Assembly: GCA_019695305.1 (NCBI GenBank)
Contig: JAIBAG010000018.1
Span: forward strand, 1 to 51,554
DNA from: a bacterium
GTDB lineage: Bacteria > UBA10199 > JAIBAG01
Direction: 5' to 3'
DNA: 51,554 nucleotides
Shown here: in pieces, positions 35,201-43,382 of the stretch
How the letters are laid out: each line of letters starts with the position of its first letter
Numbering within the stretch: the stretch's first letter is position 1
Position numbers and translations under genes: made by a program
Notes under the pieces: generated by a model
Seen by the model: only the letters and a program-made list of their open reading frames with translations
Database searches by the model: none
Told to the model about the DNA's origin: nothing

Positions 35201-36342
35201 AATCCCAAGTCTTTCAAAGCCTTTAAACACAAATCCAATTGCTCTTTAGTATGTGTTGCCATCACCGTAAAACGAATACGCGAAGAACCCTCGGCTACTG
35301 TTGGAGGCCTAATCCCTTGCGCCCAAATTCCTTTTTCAAAAAGTTTTTGAGAAAGCTCCATCGTTTTTTGCGCATCACCAACAAGCACAGGAATAATGGG
35401 CGAAACAGCTTCTTTCTTAAAGTAACGCACATTTTCCCATAATTTTTGTGTCATAGAAGCATCACTCTGAAGCAAGTTAATCGCTGCCTGCGAAGCCGCC
35501 AGCACGGAAGGTGGCAGCGAGGTACTAAAAATAAAAGTACGCGCTTTGTTAATAAGATAATTAATTAAATCACGGGAGCCACACACATAAGCACCAAAAG
35601 AACCAAGGGCCTTACCAAGAGTGCCCATTTGAATAAGCAAGGGATGGGCGGATGAAATACCATAATGCTCCACAACCCCTCTTCCATTTTTACCAAATAC
35701 ACCCGTGCCATGCGCTTCATCTACATAAACCAGCGCGTCATATTTTTCGGCAAGCTTCATAATGTCCGGCAAAGGGCATAAATCACCATCCATAGAAAAC
35801 ACGGTATCAGTGGCAATAAGAAATCGTGGATGGTGGATGGTGGATCGTGAATGGTTTTTTAAGAGTTCTTCTAAATGGCTTAGATCATTGTGACGGTACA
35901 CCATGACTTTGGCTTTGTTCAAACGACAGCCATCAATAATACTGGCATGATTAAGTTCATCCGAAAAAATAAAGTCGCCCTCGCCCACAAGACAGGAGAT
36001 AACACCGGTATTAGCCAAATAACCCGAATTAAAAACAAGTGCCGCCTCGGTACCTTTAAATGTGGCTATAGCGCTCTCCAGCTCATCGTGCAGCGTCATC
36101 GAGCCTGTGATAAGCCTGGAGGCTCCACTGCCCGCTCCATAGCGCCCTATCGCTTTAATAGAGGCTTCTTTTAAGGCCGGATGATTGGCTATGCCCAGAT
36201 AGTTATTGGAAGAAAAATTAATCAGCTCGCGTCCATTTACGGTAAGAGTGGCATCCTGATCGGACGTAGTGGTACGCAAGGTACGGTAAAGCCCTTTTTG
36301 GGCTAAATCATCCAGTTTTTCTTTGAAAAATGAAGGGGCCAT
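35197..36342 (-). CDS. bioF: 8-amino-7-oxononanoate synthase
   Basis: 381 aa from the ATG at 36342; a TTG at 36351 would fall in the hairpin. A PLP enzyme joining pimeloyl thioester and alanine to form KAPA. Visible: INFSSNNYLGIANHP, GSGASRLITGSMTLHDELE, FSDELNHASIIDGCRL, VYVDEAHGTGVFG and the PLP Lys block QMGTLGKALGSFGAYVCG. Only three bases separate the ATG from a 32-base perfect palindrome, so no free Shine-Dalgarno is present. Followed by bioA with ATGA overlap. Confidence 0.95.
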   Translation of the reverse strand: MAPSFFKEKLDDLAQKGLYRTLRTTTSDQDATLTVNGRELINFSSNNYLGIANHPALKEASIKAIGRYGAGSGASRLITGSMTLHDELESAIATFKGTEAALVFNSGYLANTGVISCLVGEGDFIFSDELNHASIIDGCRLNKAKVMVYRHNDLSHLEELLKNHSRSTIHHPRFLIATDTVFSMDGDLCPLPDIMKLAEKYDALVYVDEAHGTGVFGKNGRGVVEHYGISSAHPLLIQMGTLGKALGSFGAYVCGSRDLINYLINKARTFIFSTSLPPSVLAASQAAINLLQSDASMTQKLWENVRYFKKEAVSPIIPVLVGDAQKTMELSQKLFEKGIWAQGIRPPTVAEGSSRIRFTVMATHTKEQLDLCLKALKDLGL

Positions 36343-36345
36343 AAA

Positions 36346-36377
36346 AAACAAAGGGGCGGATATCCGCCCCTTTGTTT
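36346..36377 (-). terminator. 32-base perfect palindrome with T-run abutting the bioF start
   Basis: AAACAAAGGGGCGGAT (36346-36361) is exactly inverted in 36362-36377. On the minus strand it is followed by a TTTTTT run and, at once, by the ATG of bioF. It is a good intrinsic terminator for the lipoprotein gene upstream. Its position against the start codon also suits control of bioF by attenuation or by hiding the ribosome site. Confidence 0.8.
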
Positions 36378-36408
36378 GATATGACTAAATGTAAAGTGTG
36401 TCAACTCA

Positions 36409-37818
36409 CTAGTCGGCCGGAACACAACTACCGGCAGCTTCAAACACTAGATATTGCAATACACGTTCCTGAGGCCAAAAGCCGGTAGTAGGACAAGTTT
36501 CGGCTGTGTGATAAGAACTATAAATAATACAACCATCCCCTTCCACTTTACTGGCGGTCAATGGGCGTTCTGACTCTACACTACCAACACTTACGTTGCC
36601 TTCAATCCATACAAAAGTATCCTCACCATCATGAACCGTGTCCATAGCCGCCCATCCAGCTAAAAAGTCTCCAATTCTAATGGTATCTTCACTAAGTAAA
36701 TTGTCAGAGCCTGAATTACCGTTCACAGTTGTATCACAACTATTTCCCGGAGCATCATCAAAATCTATCGTATTTGTTGTAATAGCACTGCTAGTAATCC
36801 AGCTAATTAGGCCAGGATCATTAATTGTGGCATTTGAAACAATACCGTCATCCCCATCCCACGCTTCGTTATAATTGCCGGGCGTAGCAGCATCATCTGG
36901 ATCATCTTTAAATTTCATAAAATTTGGGAATGACTGCTCAATAAAATCGTAGGAACGATCGGTCACATACAAGCGCCCACCGTTATTGACATAAGCTTGT
37001 ATATTATCTACCTGAGTTTCAGTAAAATCGCGTGAAACAGCATGAGAGTGGGCTTTTATTAAAGATCCACTAACCGCAGCATCAAGACTCTGATCCGCAC
37101 CACAATTTATAAAAATTATATCATAATCATCCATAACATCTGCGCTATCAAATAGAGTGTTGCACGTTTGATAGTCATCCGCATTGTCTAATAAAGAAAT
37201 TTCATAATCGGTCAAACCACCACAAGTGTAAATATCAAAAGTTTCTGTTCCCACAACCAAAGAACCGGCCTCATCCACATCGCCATATCCTAGTTTAGCC
37301 AATACATTTTCAATTTGGTCATAAGCTCCGGTAACAACAGCTATACTGATAGCATTTGCTCCACTAGAAGCACCACTAATATTAGCCACACAATTATCTG
37401 GATCATCACAATCTAAATCAGCCGTGCCACATTGAGCTCCTTTACAAAAGGTGATCGTTGTAGCTGAAGTATCACAATCTGTGGTCCCCAAAACATAAGT
37501 ACCATCAGCACAAGTACAAGTACTTCCACAAACTGTTCCACTAGGATCTTCACAGGTCACTTCCCCTTCGTCACAGGTAGCAGTAATTGTACGAGTTACA
37601 ACGCCTTTATTTTTTGTTACTTTGGAAATTGAGGAAGCCGTATCATCAATATAAACAACTGCACCCGAAATAGGATCGGTACCGTTAGGCGCATATACCG
37701 TTCCCCGTACTTCAGTTGCCCCATTTAAACCACTGGCTGAACCACCTGACGAGCTAGAACTACAAGCTGCAAATGCAACAAGAAAACAAACTGATAAAAT
37801 TTGTGCTATTTTCTTCAT
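36409..37818 (-). CDS. Large cysteine-rich lipoprotein with Ig/carboxypeptidase-like and GATase-like regions
   Basis: 469 aa. A lipoprotein signal peptide ends in the lipobox FAAC (Cys at 19), followed by Ser/Gly. An early domain (VRGTVYAPNGTDPISGAVVYID) looks like a carboxypeptidase-regulatory or beta-sandwich repeat. A Cys-rich stretch (residues about 80-140) includes CGSTCTCADGTY. The second half (DYDIIFINCGAD, VNNGGRLYVTDRSYDFIEQ, IIYSSYHT) has the pattern of a ThuA/glutamine-amidotransferase-like fold without an obvious catalytic Cys. Probably outer-membrane attached; role unknown. Its transcript ends at the hairpin before bioF. Confidence 0.78.
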   Translation of the reverse strand: MKKIAQILSVCFLVAFAACSSSSSGGSASGLNGATEVRGTVYAPNGTDPISGAVVYIDDTASSISKVTKNKGVVTRTITATCDEGEVTCEDPSGTVCGSTCTCADGTYVLGTTDCDTSATTITFCKGAQCGTADLDCDDPDNCVANISGASSGANAISIAVVTGAYDQIENVLAKLGYGDVDEAGSLVVGTETFDIYTCGGLTDYEISLLDNADDYQTCNTLFDSADVMDDYDIIFINCGADQSLDAAVSGSLIKAHSHAVSRDFTETQVDNIQAYVNNGGRLYVTDRSYDFIEQSFPNFMKFKDDPDDAATPGNYNEAWDGDDGIVSNATINDPGLISWITSSAITTNTIDFDDAPGNSCDTTVNGNSGSDNLLSEDTIRIGDFLAGWAAMDTVHDGEDTFVWIEGNVSVGSVESERPLTASKVEGDGCIIYSSYHTAETCPTTGFWPQERVLQYLVFEAAGSCVPAD

Positions 37819-37945
37819 GACCTCTCCTTTATGAGCCTCATCTACAACATAGGTGAGGCAATTGAAATGTGGGAAGAGAGTACGCCTTTTTTATGAAAAG
37901 GAAATATGTTTTTTGAAAATTCTAATAGGAATTACCCTTATGGTC

Positions 37946-37998
37946 TTATGCACCCGCCGCCACCAAGCGCGGCAAGCTCACGCGGGCAATGGGCTGAA
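37946..37998 (-). pseudogene. Remnant of a second sctV 3' end
   Basis: On the minus strand this reads QPIARVSLPRLVAAGA then TAA, against QPIARVSLPRLVAS in the intact sctV. Bases 37959-37998 are identical to 40365-40404, while the last few codons differ. It therefore looks like the tail of an older or foreign sctV allele left behind when the gene at 38017-40338 was inserted. Confidence 0.85.
37959..37998. repeat. 40-bp direct repeat, left copy
   Basis: Identical over 40 bases to 40365-40404, in the same orientation. The pair brackets the caspase-like gene and the copies lie 2,406 bp apart, start to start. Confidence 0.92.
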
Positions 37999-38016
37999 AT
38001 TTTGTATTAGCTTACG

Positions 38017-40338
38017 CTATTTTAACAAATCCACAAGAACATCCAGTGGATCATTTATATTTATATCAAAAGTGCCATGTAAATATCCCTGGCTCCATAC
38101 ACAATTCTGAAGCACGGGAATAATATATTCCTTTGCTACTTTTTTAATATCGCTTTTCACATCAGAATCCAGATTATTCTTAATCCAACCAAACAGACTC
38201 CCTAATACTTCATCTGCTTCCATCTCCTGGCCTTCTTGCTTAAAATGAACGAATAAAAACATATTGGTAAAAATAACAATCATCGCACGGGCCATTTTTT
38301 CGTGCGGATAAACAACGGCAGGGTCAGCATCAAAAAACTCATCCGATAAATTCAACAAATCTGTAGTATTCATTGCGTTCAGCAATAAAGCATAATTCCT
38401 TACAGGTGAAAACCTTTCCAAGTCTGGTACCTGCGAGTCCTCCAAGCCATACAACACATCACATTCCTCATATAAACCTTGTCGTAACTCAAGTTCTTTT
38501 GCCCTCAAAAAATCCTGTCCAAAATACTCTACCATCACCGCTAACCGATCTACGGGGAATTCCTGTAACGATATTCCTTCATCGAGTAAGACTAAATAAT
38601 CAAAAATTTCATTTAAATCTTCAAAAGATAAATAAGGCCTGATCTTTTTAAAAACAATGCGGAGCATATCATAATTATTGGCATCTATCATGACTATTAA
38701 ACCATCCACCAATTCACCGCTTGTAAAATTAGAAAAATTATCCTGAATTGAAAATAATAGTGCAATTGCATTTTGCCGTATCAAAATATTTGAATTATGT
38801 GTCATGGCCTTTATTTCAGTACTATATTTTTTTGCTATTTGTTCTGCCTGTGAAATACCATAACGAGTATTTATCAATAACCATTCCAAACCCTTTCTTT
38901 TTTGGGCATTACTCCCCTCACCCAACCACCAACCCACTTTCTCCCAGTTTTCGGCACTTATTAAGTTCCCATGATCTTTAAAAGTACAATCCAATAAACT
39001 ACTCCCAAATGTTGATCTACCATCGTCGTTTTCAAGAGCCAATGACAGGTAATACTGGAAATCATTAGGTTTCCAAAAAAGCTTCCCAAAATTATTGGCT
39101 GCACCTTCTATCAGCATCCATTCTTCAATCCCCATCATGTACCCATCTTCCACCATAGTTCTCTTTAACAAGTTCACAAAAGTTTCATCAATCAAACTAG
39201 CCTCTTCGAGAGGCAATACAGTTTGATCTTTTAAATATTTACTTAGATAGCTTCCTATATATCTCAACCCGGCCCACATATTATGGGAATTGTCTGCAAG
39301 AGCAATATTTTCACAAGCCACCTGCAAAGGGCTTAATGCCTGAAACATCCCCAACTCCTGCGTAGGATGATTCCGGTCCAAAATAATGCTATTATGGCCA
39401 CTGTTATCAAAAACCATAACCGTGGGATAACTCATAACACCATAATATTGTGCCAATGCTTCGTTTTCTGTGCGTAAAAACAAAACTTGCCCCTGAGCCT
39501 GCTCGGCCATTACTGCAAATTGGGGACGATATTCCTTGCATGGCCCACACCAACTGGCTGAAAAGGTCACCAAAGCAAATTGTCCAGGTTTAAGCCTGCC
39601 AATTTGCGTATTCAAATCATCTGCCGTTTTCACATCCACAACTTGTGCGGGGAAATCCGGCGCCCCTGCCTGAATATATCCATCAGTAACAGCCACAAAA
39701 GAATGAGACACTCCAATGTTAAATCCCTCTGCATAAGCATATCTTTCCCGAAAACTGATTTCTCCATCACCATTCTGATCAGGTACATTATTAGCCCAAA
39801 AATATGGCGCAAAAAAGCCACAACTAGCCTCTTCATTTTCACTGGCTGAAAATGCTAAAAAGGTCCTTGGATCATCGGCAAAAAAAGTGCGCGCCCATCC
39901 GGAAAAGCATTGATCCATAACAATAGTACGTTGATGATAAGGAACGACATCAATCCACTCATTTATATCTTGATTAAAGCCACCAGCCAAACCATGACCT
40001 GTATTATAAAATAACAATTCATCATTAGTACGTGCATAAGTTTTTAACTCACTTAAAACACGTCTTATATTTTCTTGTGATGCCGGGATATAATGATCAA
40101 CATCTGTAGGCTTTTTAACGGAGACAACAATCACCTCATATCCATCATCATACAAAGCAGTAGAGCTCATCTCTACATTATTCACATGCCTTTCTTCTGA
40201 ATCGAGATTTAATATAACAGCAATTTTTTTTGGATTAGTATCGGTACGATTTTTAAAAAAATCAAACGGATCAGCTGAAACGGAATCTACAAATGGATTC
40301 GGTAGTCTTCTTGTAATGGCATCCCACCAATTTCCCAT
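38017..40338 (-). CDS. Caspase-like / EF-hand / thioredoxin fusion protein
   Basis: 773 aa without signal peptide or membrane segment, so probably cytosolic. Residues about 37-220 have the clan CD (caspase/legumain) pattern: a strand KKIAVILNLD, His115 in FYNTGHG and Cys144 in TIVMDQCFSG, each after a hydrophobic strand. A canonical EF-hand loop (DQNGDGEISFRE, 187-198) lies in or just after it. Residues about 235-330 form a thioredoxin domain with the active site WCGPC (264-267) and cis-Pro305. The remaining 440 residues look helical and repeat-like (HEAT/ARM type). I infer a calcium- and redox-responsive cysteine peptidase. It lies inside a 40-bp direct repeat next to sctV. The domain combination is one I do not know. 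Confidence 0.85.
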   Translation of the reverse strand: MGNWWDAITRRLPNPFVDSVSADPFDFFKNRTDTNPKKIAVILNLDSEERHVNNVEMSSTALYDDGYEVIVVSVKKPTDVDHYIPASQENIRRVLSELKTYARTNDELLFYNTGHGLAGGFNQDINEWIDVVPYHQRTIVMDQCFSGWARTFFADDPRTFLAFSASENEEASCGFFAPYFWANNVPDQNGDGEISFRERYAYAEGFNIGVSHSFVAVTDGYIQAGAPDFPAQVVDVKTADDLNTQIGRLKPGQFALVTFSASWCGPCKEYRPQFAVMAEQAQGQVLFLRTENEALAQYYGVMSYPTVMVFDNSGHNSIILDRNHPTQELGMFQALSPLQVACENIALADNSHNMWAGLRYIGSYLSKYLKDQTVLPLEEASLIDETFVNLLKRTMVEDGYMMGIEEWMLIEGAANNFGKLFWKPNDFQYYLSLALENDDGRSTFGSSLLDCTFKDHGNLISAENWEKVGWWLGEGSNAQKRKGLEWLLINTRYGISQAEQIAKKYSTEIKAMTHNSNILIRQNAIALLFSIQDNFSNFTSGELVDGLIVMIDANNYDMLRIVFKKIRPYLSFEDLNEIFDYLVLLDEGISLQEFPVDRLAVMVEYFGQDFLRAKELELRQGLYEECDVLYGLEDSQVPDLERFSPVRNYALLLNAMNTTDLLNLSDEFFDADPAVVYPHEKMARAMIVIFTNMFLFVHFKQEGQEMEADEVLGSLFGWIKNNLDSDVKSDIKKVAKEYIIPVLQNCVWSQGYLHGTFDININDPLDVLVDLLK

Positions 40339-40357
40339 AAAATACTTCCTTATTACT

Positions 40358-42493
40358 TTATGAAGCCACCAAGCGCGGCAAGCTCACGCGGGCAATGGGC
40401 TGAATACGCAGGTTTTCGGAAAGCTCTTGGTACGACAAGACGGAGAGCTGAGGAAATTCCAGCTCAATAATTTTACGGAAATAACGGCGGATTTCGGCCG
40501 TGGTTAATATTACCGGCGGACGAGCACCCGGAGGAAAAGGATGGGAGGCAATTTCTTTACCTACATTTTCAATAATCTCCTGCGTAATTTCGGGATCGAG
40601 CGCTAAATAATTCCCTTTCTCAGTGGTACGAATGGCATCGCGCACCATGTCTTCGATGCGAGGATCTAATAAATATACTGCCAGCGCATTACCATGGCCC
40701 GAATATTTAAACGTCACATAGCGTTTTAAACCGGCACGCACATGCTCGGTGAGCATGAGAGTATTACGTTCAATTTCGGCCCATTGCGCGAGTGTAGAAA
40801 AAATATTTTTTAAATCGCGGATAGATACTTCTTCCTGCACCAAACGCTGAAAAATTTCGGCTAATTGTAATACGGTAATAACTTTAGGCACTAATTCTTT
40901 CACCAAAGCCGGGTGCGATTTTTCAAGTTCATTCAAAAGGGTTTGTACTTCCTGCAAGCCCAAGAATTCATGTGCATGCTTACGCAACACATACGAGAGA
41001 TGCAAAATTAAATATTCCGAAATATCCCACATTCTAAAACCAGCCTGTACCGCCACATCTTTATATTTATCGGATACCCAGGTAACAATAGAACCATCAA
41101 TAGGATGAATAGTTTCCTTTCCGGTAATATTAAAAAGCTGCAATTGCTCTAAAGGCTCGCCCACTAAAATACAGCCCTGCATAATTTTGCCCCGCGCCAC
41201 TGGCACTTCGTTAATATTAATCACATACGCATCGGGCTCCATGTCCACTGTTTGCCCACGCACTTGGATTCCGGGGAAGTTAACGCCCAATTCATAGTAT
41301 AAGCCGTGACGAAGTAACGGAATAAGCTCGTTTATAAAGCGGCCCCCGTCTTTACTGTCGTCTACAAAGGGAATAATATTACTACCCACTTCAAGCGAAA
41401 TAGGCGACGGCATAATAAAGGGCAATTGATCGCCATGCTTTTCGATAGCCTTTTTAACTTTTTCTTCTTTAGGCTGATCAATAATTTTTTGAATTTTCTC
41501 TTCCTTTTTACGCGTACTGTAAAAAGCATAAGCGCCCAGTAATAAACCTAAAAAGATAAACGGTAATTTAGGAAGCCCGGGCACCAGCGCCATACCCAAG
41601 AGCAGCACTGAGGCAATCATAAATACTTTGGGATAAGCCGTAATTTGACCAATAACATCTTTACCCAAGCTTGCTTCTTTATTATCGGAAGACACACGGG
41701 TAACCACAATACCGGCCGCCATCGAAATAATAAACGCAGGCAACATACTGATAATACCATCACCAATGGAAAGGATGGAGTATGTATGCGCCGCTTTTTC
41801 AAAACTCATATCCCGCTGCATCACACCAATAACAAGGCCACCAATTAAGTTGATGACCGTAATAATAATACCCGCAATGGCATCACCCTTTACAAACTTC
41901 ATGGCACCATCCATGGCTCCGTACATTTGCGATTCGCGTTGTAATTGGCTACGGCGCGCTTTGGCTTCGTCCATGGTAATGGTGCCCGCGCGTAAGTCGG
42001 CATCAATACTCATTTGTTTACCCGGCATAGCATCCAAGGTAAAACGGGCCGCCACTTCGGATACACGCTCGGCACCTTTGGCCACCACAATAAAGTTAAC
42101 CAGGGTAATAATCACAAACAAAACAAGCCCCACCACAAGCTGGCCTCTGGCCACGAAATTACCAAATGCCTCAATCACCTCACCGGCATAGCCTTCGGAT
42201 AAAATGAGACGGGTAGATGAAATGTTAAGAGCCAAGCGATACAAAGTTGAAATAAGCAAAATGGTGGGAAATGAAGCTAACTTTAATCCGTCTGAAATAT
42301 AGAGCGATACAAGAAGAATGATAACGCCTAACGAAATAGAAATAGTAAGACAAATATCCAGTAACCAGGGTGGCAACGGGATAATGATCATCGACAACAC
42401 GCTGATAACAAGACCCGCCAAGATGAGATCGCTGTACTTCGTAATCAAACCATTAATATCATCCACACCTAATTTAGAAAAAAGCCAATTCAT
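40358..42493 (-). CDS. sctV: Type III secretion export gate protein SctV (FlhA family)
   Basis: 711 aa. The N-terminal half has about eight membrane segments with the FHIPEP core (FPTILLISTLYRLALNISSTRLIL, GAERVSEVAARFTLDAMPGKQMSIDADLRAG). The C-terminal half is the cytosolic nonameric ring domain. Residues such as YGAMDGAMKFVKGDAIAG and the ending LSYQELSENLRIQPIARVSL favour the non-flagellar SctV branch over FlhA, which I judge from memory. It would form the export gate of an injectisome. No other type III genes are in the window, so it is either isolated or at a cluster edge. Its last 40 bp are duplicated at 37959-37998. Confidence 0.85.
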   Translation of the reverse strand: MNWLFSKLGVDDINGLITKYSDLILAGLVISVLSMIIIPLPPWLLDICLTISISLGVIILLVSLYISDGLKLASFPTILLISTLYRLALNISSTRLILSEGYAGEVIEAFGNFVARGQLVVGLVLFVIITLVNFIVVAKGAERVSEVAARFTLDAMPGKQMSIDADLRAGTITMDEAKARRSQLQRESQMYGAMDGAMKFVKGDAIAGIIITVINLIGGLVIGVMQRDMSFEKAAHTYSILSIGDGIISMLPAFIISMAAGIVVTRVSSDNKEASLGKDVIGQITAYPKVFMIASVLLLGMALVPGLPKLPFIFLGLLLGAYAFYSTRKKEEKIQKIIDQPKEEKVKKAIEKHGDQLPFIMPSPISLEVGSNIIPFVDDSKDGGRFINELIPLLRHGLYYELGVNFPGIQVRGQTVDMEPDAYVININEVPVARGKIMQGCILVGEPLEQLQLFNITGKETIHPIDGSIVTWVSDKYKDVAVQAGFRMWDISEYLILHLSYVLRKHAHEFLGLQEVQTLLNELEKSHPALVKELVPKVITVLQLAEIFQRLVQEEVSIRDLKNIFSTLAQWAEIERNTLMLTEHVRAGLKRYVTFKYSGHGNALAVYLLDPRIEDMVRDAIRTTEKGNYLALDPEITQEIIENVGKEIASHPFPPGARPPVILTTAEIRRYFRKIIELEFPQLSVLSYQELSENLRIQPIARVSLPRLVAS
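40365..40404. repeat. 40-bp direct repeat, right copy (inside the sctV 3' end)
   Basis: Covers the last codons of sctV and is identical to 37959-37998. It marks the right end of the segment carrying the caspase-like gene. Confidence 0.92.
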
Positions 42494-42826
42494 GAAATCC
42501 TTAAATAAAGGTTATATTGTACCCTGTTTTTACAGTGTAGCATCGTTCACTAAACTATCAAAACTAAAAGATATTTTTGCAATTCAGGTGCCATCACAAA
42601 CGCCTCTTAAAGAATAAAATACTTATATTTATCAATATTTTATGGGCGTGCCTGGCACCGCGATCAATTTTAAATGGGGAGTAAATTCAGGGAGTTAGTT
42701 AATCTGGGGGTGGCAAAACCTCAAAAATGCCAAACATAGCAAGAGCCAAAAATCTCCCTTAATAAAATGTAATACAACTTCATACACCTTTAAACCCGAT
42801 AACTAGTTAGTAGCTTACACTCATTT
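42494..42826. other. AT-rich intergenic region upstream of sctV and of a lipoprotein gene
   Basis: No convincing gene is seen in these 333 bp. They must hold the divergent promoters of sctV and the lipoprotein gene. A small palindrome GTGCCTGGCAC (42648-42658) is followed by CGCGATCAATTTTAAATGG, which resembles pieces of REP-type repeats, but only one copy is present here. Confidence 0.5.
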
Positions 42827-43381
42827 ATGAAAACTTACCTCCTCATACTTTTTGCTCTCATAGTTCTGAGCACAGCGGCCTGCGACAACATGGGTAATGA
42901 TTGTGTAGATGGCCTCTATGAGAGCCAGCCCTACTCCTTTTGCCGCAACTCCGATGCTTCTCATGGCTCCGATGAAAACCCTCCCAATGATGAAAACGAA
43001 AATGAAACAGGAAAGCTGATGGGCGATTGGTGTTACCGCTATTCAAAAGGGTCGGAAAACGAAAAACCCGATTACATGACCCTCTCTTTAGACACTGATA
43101 ATAACCAGGTTACTTTAATGGAACGAGCCCATAACCTTGATGCTATATTAAATGAAGATTATTCAAACATCACCTTTACCACAAACTCCTTAAATGAAAA
43201 TAGCGAAACCCAAACATTTAACTCCAGCGAATATGGTTCCTTTATACTAAAACTTATTGGGAATGATGTCCTGCAAATGACAAAAACAGGAAGCGCTCAT
43301 CATCAAATTTATATACGCGATACTTTTGATAATTGTATTCTGCAGGGCCCTGCAATTTTGGGATGGGATTTGGTTCAATAG
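42827..43381 (+). CDS. Small lipoprotein of unknown function
   Basis: 184 aa. Signal peptide with lipobox STAAC (Cys19). A short Cys-containing start and an Asp/Glu/Asn-rich linker (SDENPPNDENENETG) are followed by a beta-rich domain beginning LMGDWCYRYSKG and containing YMTLSLDTDNNQVTL, reminiscent of lipocalin-like or 'META/copper'-type small barrels. I cannot name the family. It converges with hisS, one base apart. Confidence 0.75.
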   Translation: MKTYLLILFALIVLSTAACDNMGNDCVDGLYESQPYSFCRNSDASHGSDENPPNDENENETGKLMGDWCYRYSKGSENEKPDYMTLSLDTDNNQVTLMERAHNLDAILNEDYSNITFTTNSLNENSETQTFNSSEYGSFILKLIGNDVLQMTKTGSAHHQIYIRDTFDNCILQGPAILGWDLVQ

Positions 43382-43382
43382 C

